A DNA stretch of 64,000 bases from Actinomadura nitritigenes (GTDB taxonomy: Bacteria > Actinomycetota > Actinomycetes > Streptosporangiales > Streptosporangiaceae): positions 105,538-169,537 of the forward strand of contig NZ_JAGEOK010000025.1 in the NCBI RefSeq assembly GCF_017573545.1, given 5' to 3'. Under the pieces are notes generated by a model that searched no databases, was not told where the DNA came from, and was given only the letters and a program-made list of their open reading frames with translations. The position numbers were made by a program, and so were the translations under genes. Below are positions 35,126 through 43,344 of this stretch, in pieces. How positions within the stretch are numbered: the first letter of the stretch is position 1; every line of letters begins with the position of its first letter.

Positions 35126-36796
35126 GTGTCCGCCATGTCGCCCTCCGCCTCCGGTCATGGGCCTGCCGCCTCCTTCGCCGCGCAGTTCGTGGCGCCGGGC
35201 CCGTCGGGGACAGCGATCCGTGACCGGCTCAGGGGCCTGACCGCCCAGGACGAGCAGGTGCTGCGGTCGGTCGGCGCGCGCCTGGGGGCGCTGGCCGGCC
35301 GCGATCTGAGAACTCGCTGTGCTGATGGCCTGAGCCACGACGCCAATCGGTGGGCGATGCGCAAGCGGGAGTTGACGGGCGAGTCTTCGGCGCGATGGGC
35401 CGGCTCGATCACCAAGGCCACGCACGACCAGTGGGCGCCGGCGCGACGAGGCAGGCTCGCGCACATGCGGTCTCTGGAGGCCGGTGTGCGGACGCTGGAA
35501 CACCGCTTGTCGCTGCCGATCGGCGAGCCGGGGACCAAGCGGGCCCCGGGCGGCTACAGGTCCAGAGGGGAATGGTTCGTCAAGTCACGCCGCCTGGAGG
35601 CGCTGAAAGACCGGCTCGCCGCCGAGCGGGCCGACTGGGATGCCGGGCGTGTGCGGGTGGTGCGGGGCGGCCGCGGGCTCCTCAACGCCCGCCACCATCT
35701 CGACGAGACCCGGCTCACCGAGAACGAGTGGCGGCAGCGGTGGGAGGCCGAACGCTGGTTCCTGCAGGCCGACGGTGAGGCGGGTAAGCGGTACGGCAAC
35801 GAGACCATCCGCGTCACCCCCGGCGGGGAGGTCTCGATCCGGCTTCCGGCGCCGTTGGCGTACCTGGCCAACGCGCCGCGCCGCCGGTACGTGCTGACGG
35901 CCCGTGTCGCCTTCCCCCACCGGGGCACCGAGTGGGCGGACCGCGTCGAGGGAAACCGCGCGGTCTCCTACCGCATCCACCTGGACGTCGAGCGGGGCCG
36001 CTGGTACCTGACCGCGTCTTGGCGTCGCGCCACCGTCCCCACGGTCCCCCTGGAGGCCGCGCGCATCAAGGGCGTGATCGGTGTGGACACCAACGCCGAC
36101 CACTTCGCCGCCTGGCATCTGGACCGGCACGGCAACCCCGTCGGCCGGCCGCGCTGCTTCGACTACGACCTGTCCGGATCGTCCGCCCATCGCGACGCGC
36201 AGGTCCGGCACGCCATCACCCGGCTGCTGCACTGGGCGGCCTCCTGCGGAGTCGCAGCGATCGGCATCGAAGACCTGGACTTCGCGGCCGAGAAGACCCG
36301 AGAGCGACACGGCCGCCGCAAGCGGTTCCGGCAACTGATCTCCGGCATGCCCACAGGCAGGCTGAAGGACAGATTGGTGGCGATGGCCGCCGAGGCGGGC
36401 CTGGCCATCGTGGCCGTGGATCCGGCTTACACCTCCAAGTGGGGTGCGCAGCATTGGCGCGAGCCGATGAGCACCCCGAACCGCAGGATTTCCCGGCACG
36501 ATGCGGCGAGCATCGCGGTCAGGCGACGCGCCCTCGGGCACCCGATCCGGCGACGGACGGCACCGCCCCGCCACCACCAGAGCGATGACGGCGGGCATCG
36601 GACCGTCCAGGCCGACCTCGGTGACCGGGGGCGCGAGGGATCCCGCCACCACGTCACGGAACGCGCACCTGATGCACGGCCCCGGACGCGGGCGAGGAGA
36701 ACGCGGGCGACCAGCGTGTCCGACACCGTTCGGGACGCGTGCAGAACCGGGACCCGGGTACGAATTCCACTCCCGGACACTGTTGAGGAACGGTAG
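35126..36796 (+). CDS. tnpB: IS200/IS605-family accessory protein TnpB-related (RuvC-like RNA-guided nuclease fold)
   Basis: The protein of about 556 residues is related to TnpB/Cas12-type nucleases. The RuvC triad is intact: D321 in GVIGVDTNADH, E382 in AIGIEDLDF and D459 in SRHDAASIAVRRRALG. The usual CxxC...CxxC zinc ribbon between the last two motifs is absent; instead the stretch AYTSKWGAQHW follows. The Arg-rich C-terminal tail of about 90 residues overlaps a possible structured RNA. GTG 35126 or ATG 35135 may be the start. The gene separates a protealysin-like protease from its inhibitor gene. Confidence 0.85.
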   Translation: MSAMSPSASGHGPAASFAAQFVAPGPSGTAIRDRLRGLTAQDEQVLRSVGARLGALAGRDLRTRCADGLSHDANRWAMRKRELTGESSARWAGSITKATHDQWAPARRGRLAHMRSLEAGVRTLEHRLSLPIGEPGTKRAPGGYRSRGEWFVKSRRLEALKDRLAAERADWDAGRVRVVRGGRGLLNARHHLDETRLTENEWRQRWEAERWFLQADGEAGKRYGNETIRVTPGGEVSIRLPAPLAYLANAPRRRYVLTARVAFPHRGTEWADRVEGNRAVSYRIHLDVERGRWYLTASWRRATVPTVPLEAARIKGVIGVDTNADHFAAWHLDRHGNPVGRPRCFDYDLSGSSAHRDAQVRHAITRLLHWAASCGVAAIGIEDLDFAAEKTRERHGRRKRFRQLISGMPTGRLKDRLVAMAAEAGLAIVAVDPAYTSKWGAQHWREPMSTPNRRISRHDAASIAVRRRALGHPIRRRTAPPRHHQSDDGGHRTVQADLGDRGREGSRHHVTERAPDARPRTRARRTRATSVSDTVRDACRTGTRVRIPLPDTVEER

Positions 36797-36811
36797 GCGT
36801 CACACAGTGAC
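36716..36811 (+). ncRNA. Candidate structured RNA at the 3' end of the TnpB gene (omega-RNA-like)
   Basis: Within the last coding bases GTGTCCG (36716-36722) pairs perfectly with CGGACAC (36774-36780). Inside it, CCGGGA (36747-36752) could alternatively pair with TCCCGG (36771-36776). A small GTCAC-ACA-GTGAC hairpin (36799-36811) follows the stop codon. TnpB guide RNAs come from this end of the element, so this is a plausible scaffold, but the assignment rests on position and pairing only. Confidence 0.35.
36792..36803 (+). repeat. Right 12-bp direct repeat flanking the TnpB element
   Basis: GGTAGGCGTCAC, identical to 35050-35061. Its TAG is the stop codon of the TnpB gene. The next bases, ACAGTGA, would complete the protease frame as Thr-Gln-stop if the insert were removed. 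Confidence 0.75.
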
Positions 36812-36849
36812 AGGGTCGGCTGACGAGGGCGTGGGGCGGTGACGGTGCG

Positions 36850-37104
36850 GTGAGGGTGACAGTCGTCCGCAGCGGCGGGTTCGCCGGGATCCGGCGGCGG
36901 GCCGAGGCCGACAGTGCGACCGACCCGGTGCTGGCGCGGCTCGTCGGCCGGGTCGACCTGGCGGCGGTGCCGCCGCCCGGTCGGATCCCCGACCAGTTCG
37001 TGTACGACATCGACATCGACGGCCGGCACGCCACCGTCGGCGAGGCGCAGCTCAGCGGCCCGCTCCGCGAGCTCGTCCACCACGTCCTCGCCCACGCGGA
37101 GTGA
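36850..37104 (+). CDS. Protealysin inhibitor emfourin
   Basis: The 84-residue protein has the emfourin signature: VTVVRSGGFAGIRRR at the N-terminus (the SGGFAG loop is characteristic) and PDQFVYDIDIDGR with LSGPLRELVHHVL at the end. Emfourin (M4in) is a tight inhibitor of protealysin-like M4 proteases and is normally the second gene of a two-gene operon with the protease. Here a 1.74-kb TnpB-type insertion lies between them, so it may now be expressed separately or by readthrough. GTG 36850 has only a weak Shine-Dalgarno. Confidence 0.88.
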   Translation: MRVTVVRSGGFAGIRRRAEADSATDPVLARLVGRVDLAAVPPPGRIPDQFVYDIDIDGRHATVGEAQLSGPLRELVHHVLAHAE

Positions 37105-37107
37105 TGC

Positions 37108-37141
37108 GTGCCCGCCCCCGGCCAGGGCCGGGGGCGGGCAC
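37108..37141. terminator. Bidirectional hairpin terminator
   Basis: A perfect 16-bp stem (37108-37123 with 37126-37141) and a 2-base loop lie between the convergent emfourin gene and the GH87-like gene. Confidence 0.8.
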
Positions 37142-37188
37142 TCGGGAGACGCGGGCGCCTCCCAACACTGCGCTCCCGGTTCCCCGGG

Positions 37189-40100
37189 TCAGGGGTTCCC
37201 GGTGATGGTGAATGTGGTCGTGGTGTTCCTGATGTCCTCCGCGTTGTCGTGCAGGGTCAGGCCGTTGAAGGCGGCGGAGCCGACCGCCGGGCCCTGGCCG
37301 GGTTCGGGCATCTCGTTGACCCAGATCCCGAATCCGGACTTGGCGTCGAACGCGTCACCGCTCCTGCGGGCGCCGGAGACGGTGACGTCCGTCAGGACCG
37401 TGTCGGTGATCGGCTTGAGCGGCTGCCCTCCGGAGTACTTCGTCTGGAACATGATCCCCGAGTAGGTCGGGTCGACGATGTCGACGTCGTTGATGCGGAT
37501 GCCCTGGAACGGGAACTCGCCCGAGTACAGCCAGAGGGCGGGGAAGGTCTGGTTCCCCCAGAAATGCCCGCCGGCCCGGATCAGCGAGATGTTCTCGAAC
37601 GTCGTCTTCGGGTCCGATTCGAAGCCGAGGGCGGGAATGCCGCCGAACTGCAGCGTCCCGATCGTGATCCCGGAGTAGACGAGGGTGTCGGCGATGTGGA
37701 TGTCGCGGAAGGTGTTGCCGCCGCCTCCGTAGACCGCGAGCCCGGCCGCGCGCCAGGTCAGCAGCGAGGTGAGGTCCTCGAAGACGTTCCCGGTCTCCTG
37801 CTCGCCGTGGTCGTCGGTGGCGGGGAACAGCGCGAAACCGTCGTCGCCCGTGCTGCGGGTCTCGACGTTCGCGACATGGTTCCCGGAGCTTCCGTTGGTG
37901 AGGTTGACGCCGTCCGCCCACGTGTCGCGGATCCGGGAATTCTCGATCGTGGAATGGTCGACGTTCGTCCCCCAGAAGAGGCAGACGACGTGCTCGGCCC
38001 AGACGTCGTCGATCGTCATGTCGCCGACGTTCGAGAAGTCGAACACCTTTCCGGGGCCGTCGATCCGGGACGTGTAATTGCCGAAGAACCCGAACCCGGA
38101 GAACGTCGAGCCATCGGCGGTCGCGTCCGCGCGGAATCCGGCGTCGGTGTTCTGCTGGTCCGGCGGCGTCCGGAACCGGGTGAACCAGGGGCCCGCTCCG
38201 ACGACCTTGATCGCCTTGCCGTAGACCTGGAACTTCTGTGCGGTGTCGTAGGTGCCCGGCGGCAGGTAGACGCCGGTGAGGGACGGGTCCTGCCGCACCT
38301 TGTCGAGGGCGTTCTGGACGTCCTGGTGGGTGAACCCGGCGGGCTCGGCGTACGTGGCCGGGTCGGGGTTCGGCTTGGCCGTCGCCAGTTCGGTGTTGAT
38401 GAAGTCGATGGCGTAGGTGGTGGTGTTGGCGGCGTCCTTCTGAAGCCTGATCCTGTGGCCGGCCGGCACCGTCGTGCCGAGCATCAGGTTCGCCTCGTCG
38501 TAGATGTGGCGGGGAGGTCCGGCGCCCGGCGAGTCGCTCGGGCCCGCCTCGTTCCCGTACACCCACGTGTACCGGGAGGTGAGGTCGATGGCCTTGAGGA
38601 ACGTCCCGTCGACGTAGACGTCGAGTGTCGAGTCGATGCCGCCGCCGCCCGCCGCGTCCGGGATGGAGTACCGGGTGACGAGGGTGTTGGTGGGCGCCTT
38701 GGTGGTGAGCTCGACGCTGCTGCCGGTGGAGTTCAGCGTCACGGCGCGGCGGCCGGACGCCTCACCGGCGAGGTCGCCGATCGTGCGGTTCGGGCCGACG
38801 ACCGCCGCGCCGCCGCCGAGCGCACCGTCCTCGGCCTCGTACATGTCGAACGGCAGGTGCGCGCCGCGCCCGACGAACAGGGGCTGCGTTGAGGTGTTGT
38901 TCTGGCGCTTGACCGGCACCTCGTTGGCGTCGTCCTCGACGGTGGTTCTGATCGTGTAGCGGCCGTTCGCCGCCGTCCAGGTGCCGAGGTCGACGGGCGC
39001 GGCGGCGGCGCCTGGCGCGAGCGAGCCGCTGAAGGAGCCGGTGAGCGTCTTCACCGCGGTGCCGCCGTCGAGGATCGTCAGCGTGACGCCGTGGGACCCG
39101 CCGGCGGTGGCCTGGGTGCCGTCGTTGCGCAGCGTCGCCGAGAACCTGACCGCGTCGCCGGCCTGCGGGTTGCCGGGGCTCCAGGTGACGGTCTGCGCCA
39201 CCAGGTCGGAGCTCGGCACCTGCGCGATCGTCAGCGTCGCGCTCGCGGTGTTGTCGGTCTCGTTCAGCTCGACGTCGTCGTCGCCCGCGTCGGCCGTGGC
39301 GGCGACCGTGTGGCCGCCGGCCTCGTGCGTCCCGATCGAGGCGGAGACGGTGCTGGACGCGCCCGCTGCCAGCTCGCCGACCTGCGCGGACGCCGCCTTC
39401 GTCCCGTCGACCAGGAAGTCGAGCGTGCTCGGGTCCGCGGTGCCCGTCCCGATGTTCTCGACTGTCGCGTGGAGCGTGACGCCGTCGGTCTCGTCCGGGG
39501 CGGCGGGGGCCCAGGCCAGGTTCGTGACGGTCAGGTTCGGAGCCGGCGCCGGGGTGCCGATGACCTGGAACTCGGCGGCCTGGCCGCCCGGCGCACCGGA
39601 GTCGGCGGTGAACCGGAGCCGCACCTGGGCCGCGTTCGCGGTGACGGGGATCGTCACGGTGTTCCCGGTGGACGGGTCGAACGTGTACGCGGCGGCGGGC
39701 GTGATGGTCGTGAACGGGTCCTTCGGACCGCCGCGACCGAGCACCTCGAACGTCTGGGTGCGTCTCGCCCACGCCGCGTCGGGGTTCAGCTTCACCACCA
39801 CGAAGGTGAGATCGGCCTTCGCGCCGAGGTCGACGGTCAGCGTGGCCGGGTAGGCGCCGGGGGCGGACTCCCAGTAGGTCGCGGGGTCGTTGTCGTTGGC
39901 GTTGCCCTCGGCGAACGAGGAGGCGTGCGACGACGCGGTGATCGGCTTGCCTGCGGCGAGGTTCGTCCCGCCGCCCTGCCCCTGCCGGGTCACGACGTTG
40001 CTGTCGCCCGAGACGTTGCCGGCCGCGTCCCGCGCGCGCACGAAGTAGGAGACGGTCGCGGTCGCGGGCTGGTCGTCGGTGTAGGTGAAGACGTCGCCGG

Positions 40101-40773
40101 CGACGCTCGCGCGCTTCTCGCCGTTGGCGTAGACGTCGTATCCGGTGACGCCGACCGCGTCGGACGCGGCGGTCCAGGTCAGCTTGATCTTCCCGGCGGA
40201 CGGTTCGGAGAACGCGAGCCCGGACGGAGCGGTCGGCGCCGTCTGGTCTCCGGTGGCCGGTCCGTAGATCTCCAGCTCGGACAGCTGCGCGGCCGGCCAG
40301 CCGGTGTTGGCCGTGATCCGGACGCGCAGGTAGCGGGTCGGCTCGGCGTCGTAGGTCAGCGTCACGGTTTCGTCCGCGGCGGGGTCGAAGACCCGGCCGC
40401 CGGAGCCGACGAGGTCGGTGTAGGTCGTCCCGTCCGTGCTGCCCTGCACGGACAGCGTCTGGGTGCGAGCGCCCCAGTTCGCCGTCGGGAGCTTCAGGAC
40501 GACCTCGTCGGTGTCGACGGAGGCGCCGAGATCGACCTGGATCCACTGCGGGAAGGCGTCACCGGCGCTCTCCCAGTAGGTCGCCTGGTTCCGGTCGTTG
40601 ACGTTCGCGGCGGTGTACTGGCCGTTGGAGCTGCTAGCGGACACGATCTTGCCCGCGGCCAGGTTCGTTCCGGCCGCCGCCGCGGGCGCCGCCGCCGGGC
40701 CGGTGAGCCCGGCGGCGGCGAGCACCGCGGCGGCCGCCGCGGCCAGCAGGGTGCGGAGGGACTTCTGTCTCAT
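37189..40773 (-). CDS. Secreted multidomain GH87-like alpha-1,3-glucanase/mycodextranase
   Basis: The 1194-residue exported enzyme has a signal peptide (RTLLAAAAAAVLAAAGLTG), a discoidin/CBM32 domain (TNLAAGKIVSASSSNGQY...), an FN3 domain (TAPTAPSGLAFSEPSAGKI...), a second discoidin domain, two CARDB-like domains, a CBM6/35-like domain (FDMYEAEDGAL) and a C-terminal right-handed beta-helix (about 815-1194). The helix has ADGVNLTNG (D954) and STGDDGFAL (D977, D978), matching the acidic residues of GH87 alpha-1,3-glucanases and mycodextranases, and ends DAFDAKSGFGIWVNEMPEPG. It would cut alpha-1,3-glucan of fungal walls outside the cell. It is the last gene of a sugar-uptake locus. Exact specificity (alpha-1,3 versus nigeran) is not readable. 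Confidence 0.82.
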   Translation of the reverse strand: MRQKSLRTLLAAAAAAVLAAAGLTGPAAAPAAAAGTNLAAGKIVSASSSNGQYTAANVNDRNQATYWESAGDAFPQWIQVDLGASVDTDEVVLKLPTANWGARTQTLSVQGSTDGTTYTDLVGSGGRVFDPAADETVTLTYDAEPTRYLRVRITANTGWPAAQLSELEIYGPATGDQTAPTAPSGLAFSEPSAGKIKLTWTAASDAVGVTGYDVYANGEKRASVAGDVFTYTDDQPATATVSYFVRARDAAGNVSGDSNVVTRQGQGGGTNLAAGKPITASSHASSFAEGNANDNDPATYWESAPGAYPATLTVDLGAKADLTFVVVKLNPDAAWARRTQTFEVLGRGGPKDPFTTITPAAAYTFDPSTGNTVTIPVTANAAQVRLRFTADSGAPGGQAAEFQVIGTPAPAPNLTVTNLAWAPAAPDETDGVTLHATVENIGTGTADPSTLDFLVDGTKAASAQVGELAAGASSTVSASIGTHEAGGHTVAATADAGDDDVELNETDNTASATLTIAQVPSSDLVAQTVTWSPGNPQAGDAVRFSATLRNDGTQATAGGSHGVTLTILDGGTAVKTLTGSFSGSLAPGAAAAPVDLGTWTAANGRYTIRTTVEDDANEVPVKRQNNTSTQPLFVGRGAHLPFDMYEAEDGALGGGAAVVGPNRTIGDLAGEASGRRAVTLNSTGSSVELTTKAPTNTLVTRYSIPDAAGGGGIDSTLDVYVDGTFLKAIDLTSRYTWVYGNEAGPSDSPGAGPPRHIYDEANLMLGTTVPAGHRIRLQKDAANTTTYAIDFINTELATAKPNPDPATYAEPAGFTHQDVQNALDKVRQDPSLTGVYLPPGTYDTAQKFQVYGKAIKVVGAGPWFTRFRTPPDQQNTDAGFRADATADGSTFSGFGFFGNYTSRIDGPGKVFDFSNVGDMTIDDVWAEHVVCLFWGTNVDHSTIENSRIRDTWADGVNLTNGSSGNHVANVETRSTGDDGFALFPATDDHGEQETGNVFEDLTSLLTWRAAGLAVYGGGGNTFRDIHIADTLVYSGITIGTLQFGGIPALGFESDPKTTFENISLIRAGGHFWGNQTFPALWLYSGEFPFQGIRINDVDIVDPTYSGIMFQTKYSGGQPLKPITDTVLTDVTVSGARRSGDAFDAKSGFGIWVNEMPEPGQGPAVGSAAFNGLTLHDNAEDIRNTTTTFTITGNP

Positions 40774-40871
40774 CGCTGGTTCTGCTCCCTGTTCGGTGAT
40801 GCGGGGGTGGGACACCTGCCTGGGAGGAGCGGCAGAAGATCGGCGGCCGGGCGCCGGTGCGAGGAGACCGG

Positions 40872-42419
40872 TCAGCGCGTCCAGACGGCGGTGTCGGGCG
40901 GCAGGAGGCCGTCCGGCAGGGGGCCGCTCGCCAGCAGGACCTCGCCGGACGGGAGCGGGACGGGCGCCGGGCCGAGATTGACCGCGCAGGTCAGGCCCGA
41001 GTCGCGGGTGAACGCGAGCACGTTCTCCTCCGACGGCAGCCACGTCATCCCGCCGTCGCCGAGGTGCTCGCGGCGGAGCGCGAGCGCGGCGCGGTAGAGG
41101 TTCAGCATCGAGCCGGGATCGGGCTCCTGCGCCTCGACGGTCAGGTCCTTCCAGTCGGCGGGCTGCGGCAGCCACGGGTCGCCGCCGAACCCGAACGGCG
41201 GCCGGTCGCCCGACCACGGCAGCGGGACGCGGCACCCGTCGCGGCCCGGGTCGGTGTGCCCGGACCGGTGCCAGATCGGGTCCTGGCGCAGCTCGTCCGG
41301 GAGGTCCTCGACCTCGGGGAGCCCGAGCTCCTCGCCCTGGTAGATGTAGACGGCGCCGGGCAGCGCCATCGCCAGCAGCGCCGCCGCGCGCGCCCGCCGC
41401 ACCCCGAGCGCCCGGTCGGTCGGCGCGCCGTGCCGGCGGTCCTGCAGGTCGAACGAGGTGTCGGCGCGGCCGTAGCGGGTGACGGGCCGGACGACGTCGT
41501 GGTTCGCCAGCACCCAGGTCGGGGGTGCGCCGAGCGGGGCGTGCGTGGCGAGCGTCGTGTCGATCACCTTGCGGAGCGCGTGCGGCTCGAACGCGCAGTT
41601 CAGGAAGTCGAAGTTGAACGCGGTGTGCATCTCGTCGGGCCGCAGGTAGCGGGCGAAGCGCTCCTGGTCGGGCAGCCAGACCTCGCCGACGAGCATCCGG
41701 CCGGGGTACTCGTCGGTGACCTTCCGCCAGCCCCGGTAGATGTCGTGGACGCCGTCGCGGTCGGTGTAGGGGTCGCTGCCGTCCGGTTCGGCGTCCGGGT
41801 CCTTGACCAGCAGGGCCGCCGAGTCGATCCGGATGCCGTCCACGCCGCGGTCGTACCAGAACCGCAGCACGTCGTGGAACTCGCGGACGACGTCGGGGCT
41901 GTTCCAGTTGAAGTCGGGCTGCTCGGGGGCGAACAGGTGCAGGTACCACTCGCCGTCCGGGACGCGGGTCCAGGCGGGGCCGCCGAAGATGGAGCGCCAG
42001 TCGTTCGGCGGCCCGTCGCCGCGTCCGGGACGGAACCAGAAACGCTCCCGCTCGGGCGAGCCGGGCCCGGCGGCCAGCGCCTCCCGGAACCAGGCCGACC
42101 GGTCCGAGGCGTGGTTGGGCACCACGTCCAGGATGATCCGCAGGCCCGCGCCGTGCGCCTCGCCGATGAACGCCTCGGCCTCGGCGAGCGTGCCGAGCAC
42201 CGCCTCGACGTCCCGGTAGTCGGCGACGTCGTAGCCGCCGTCCGCCATCGGGGACGGGTACCACGGGTTCAGCCACAGCGCGTCGACACCGAGCCCGGCG
42301 AGGTACGGCAGCCGGTCGCGCAGCCCGGCGAGGTCGCCGACGCCGTCGCCGTTCCCGTCGGCGAAGCTGCGCGGGTACACCTGGTAGATCGCCGCGCCAC
42401 GCCACCATGATTCGGGCAT
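40872..42419 (-). CDS. GH13 alpha-glucosidase
   Basis: The 515-residue cytoplasmic GH13 enzyme starts at ATG 42419 with AAGGAG upstream. It begins WWRGAAIYQVYPRSFAD. The four conserved regions are DVVPNH, GIRIDSA (nucleophile D199), GEVWLPD (acid/base E246) and ANHDV (D308). This layout fits oligosaccharide alpha-glucosidases. In this operon it would split imported alpha-1,3- or related gluco-oligosaccharides to glucose. It follows the second permease gene by 44 bases. Confidence 0.9.
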   Translation of the reverse strand: MPESWWRGAAIYQVYPRSFADGNGDGVGDLAGLRDRLPYLAGLGVDALWLNPWYPSPMADGGYDVADYRDVEAVLGTLAEAEAFIGEAHGAGLRIILDVVPNHASDRSAWFREALAAGPGSPERERFWFRPGRGDGPPNDWRSIFGGPAWTRVPDGEWYLHLFAPEQPDFNWNSPDVVREFHDVLRFWYDRGVDGIRIDSAALLVKDPDAEPDGSDPYTDRDGVHDIYRGWRKVTDEYPGRMLVGEVWLPDQERFARYLRPDEMHTAFNFDFLNCAFEPHALRKVIDTTLATHAPLGAPPTWVLANHDVVRPVTRYGRADTSFDLQDRRHGAPTDRALGVRRARAAALLAMALPGAVYIYQGEELGLPEVEDLPDELRQDPIWHRSGHTDPGRDGCRVPLPWSGDRPPFGFGGDPWLPQPADWKDLTVEAQEPDPGSMLNLYRAALALRREHLGDGGMTWLPSEENVLAFTRDSGLTCAVNLGPAPVPLPSGEVLLASGPLPDGLLPPDTAVWTR

Positions 42420-42463
42420 GCGAGTACTCCTTGCTCGTGAGGAAAGGGGACGGCCGGAGGGGG

Positions 42464-43342
42464 TCAGCCCTTCAGCCCGCCCGCCGTGAGGCCGGCCATG
42501 ATGTGCCGCTGGAAGACGAAGAAGACGACGATGGTGGGCACGCTGGCGATCACCAGCGAGCCGATCAGCACGTTCTGCGGCACCTGCACCGCCAGCGACG
42601 AGATCGCGACGCTGATCGTCTTGCGGTGCGAGTCGGGCAGCACCAGCAGCGGCCAGACGAAGTCGCGCCACACGTTGACGATCGTGAAGATCGACACGAC
42701 GCCGAGGATCGGCCGCGACACCGGCAGCACCACCGACCAGAGGATGCGCGCGGGCGAGGCGCCGTCCACCTCCGCCGCCTGGAGCAGCTCGGTGGGGATC
42801 GAGTCGAAGAACCGCTTGAGCAGGAAGATGTTGAACGCGTTCGCGGCGGCCGGCAGCCAGATCGCCCACGGGGTGTTCAGCAGGTCGACGTGCAGGAGCG
42901 GCAGGTCCTTCACGGTCAGGTAGGCGGGCAGCAGGATCACCATCGGCGGGACCATCAGCGTCGCCAGCATGAGCCCGAGCACGGCCCTGCCGAACATCGG
43001 CCGCAGCTTCGACAGCGCGTACGCGGCGGTGACGTCGACGCCCATCGTGAACAGCCAGGCGCCGAGCGCGTAGACGAGCGTGTTGCGCAGGTACAGGCCG
43101 AGGTCGAGCTGCCGCCACGCCTCCCGGTATCCGGACAGGTCGACATGGTGCGGGAAGACGCCCGGCGGGACGTCGGCCAGCTCGTCCGGCGACTTCATCG
43201 CGCCGGTGACCATCCAGTACAGCGGGAACACGAACACGAACGTGAAGACCACGACGATCGAGACGAGGGTCGTCCAGTAGATCGCCCTGCCGCGCCGGGT
43301 GCCGAGCGTGTGCGGCGAGACGAGGGTGCGCGTCTCCGCCAT
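42464..43342 (-). CDS. Carbohydrate ABC transporter permease (MalG type)
   Basis: The 292-residue permease has six hydrophobic segments. EAA motif: ELLQAAEVDGASPARILWSVVLP, the contact site for the ATPase. VFVFPLYWMVTGAMKSPDEL near the N-terminus is typical of MalG/LacG. ATG 43342 follows the upstream permease stop by two bases with GAGG in the overlap region. No ATPase gene is in the locus, so a shared ATPase such as MsiK is probably used. Confidence 0.92.
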   Translation of the reverse strand: MAETRTLVSPHTLGTRRGRAIYWTTLVSIVVVFTFVFVFPLYWMVTGAMKSPDELADVPPGVFPHHVDLSGYREAWRQLDLGLYLRNTLVYALGAWLFTMGVDVTAAYALSKLRPMFGRAVLGLMLATLMVPPMVILLPAYLTVKDLPLLHVDLLNTPWAIWLPAAANAFNIFLLKRFFDSIPTELLQAAEVDGASPARILWSVVLPVSRPILGVVSIFTIVNVWRDFVWPLLVLPDSHRKTISVAISSLAVQVPQNVLIGSLVIASVPTIVVFFVFQRHIMAGLTAGGLKG

Positions 43343-43344
43343 GG

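Larger units (their letters stand above)
35062..36803 (+). mobile_element. TnpB-type element inserted between protease and inhibitor genes
   Basis: The segment of 1742 bp, defined by a 12-bp direct repeat at both ends (35050-35061 and 36792-36803), contains only a TnpB-related gene. No HUH transposase or serine recombinase is present, so movement would need help in trans. The right repeat supplies the stop codon of the TnpB gene. Bases just after it (36804 on) continue what looks like the ancestral protease reading frame and spacer to emfourin. Exact ends are inferred from the repeat. Confidence 0.65.

Noticed and set aside
36747..36776. tRNA-like T-arm (GGGTACGAATTCCACTCCC)
   Set aside because: No acceptor, D or anticodon arms can be drawn around it; it is better explained as part of the TnpB gene end.
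37189..42408. A 1739-codon frame joining the GH87-like gene to the GH13 region
   Set aside because: The signal peptide at ATG 40773 and the separate GH13 gene in another frame show that the upstream part is not coding.
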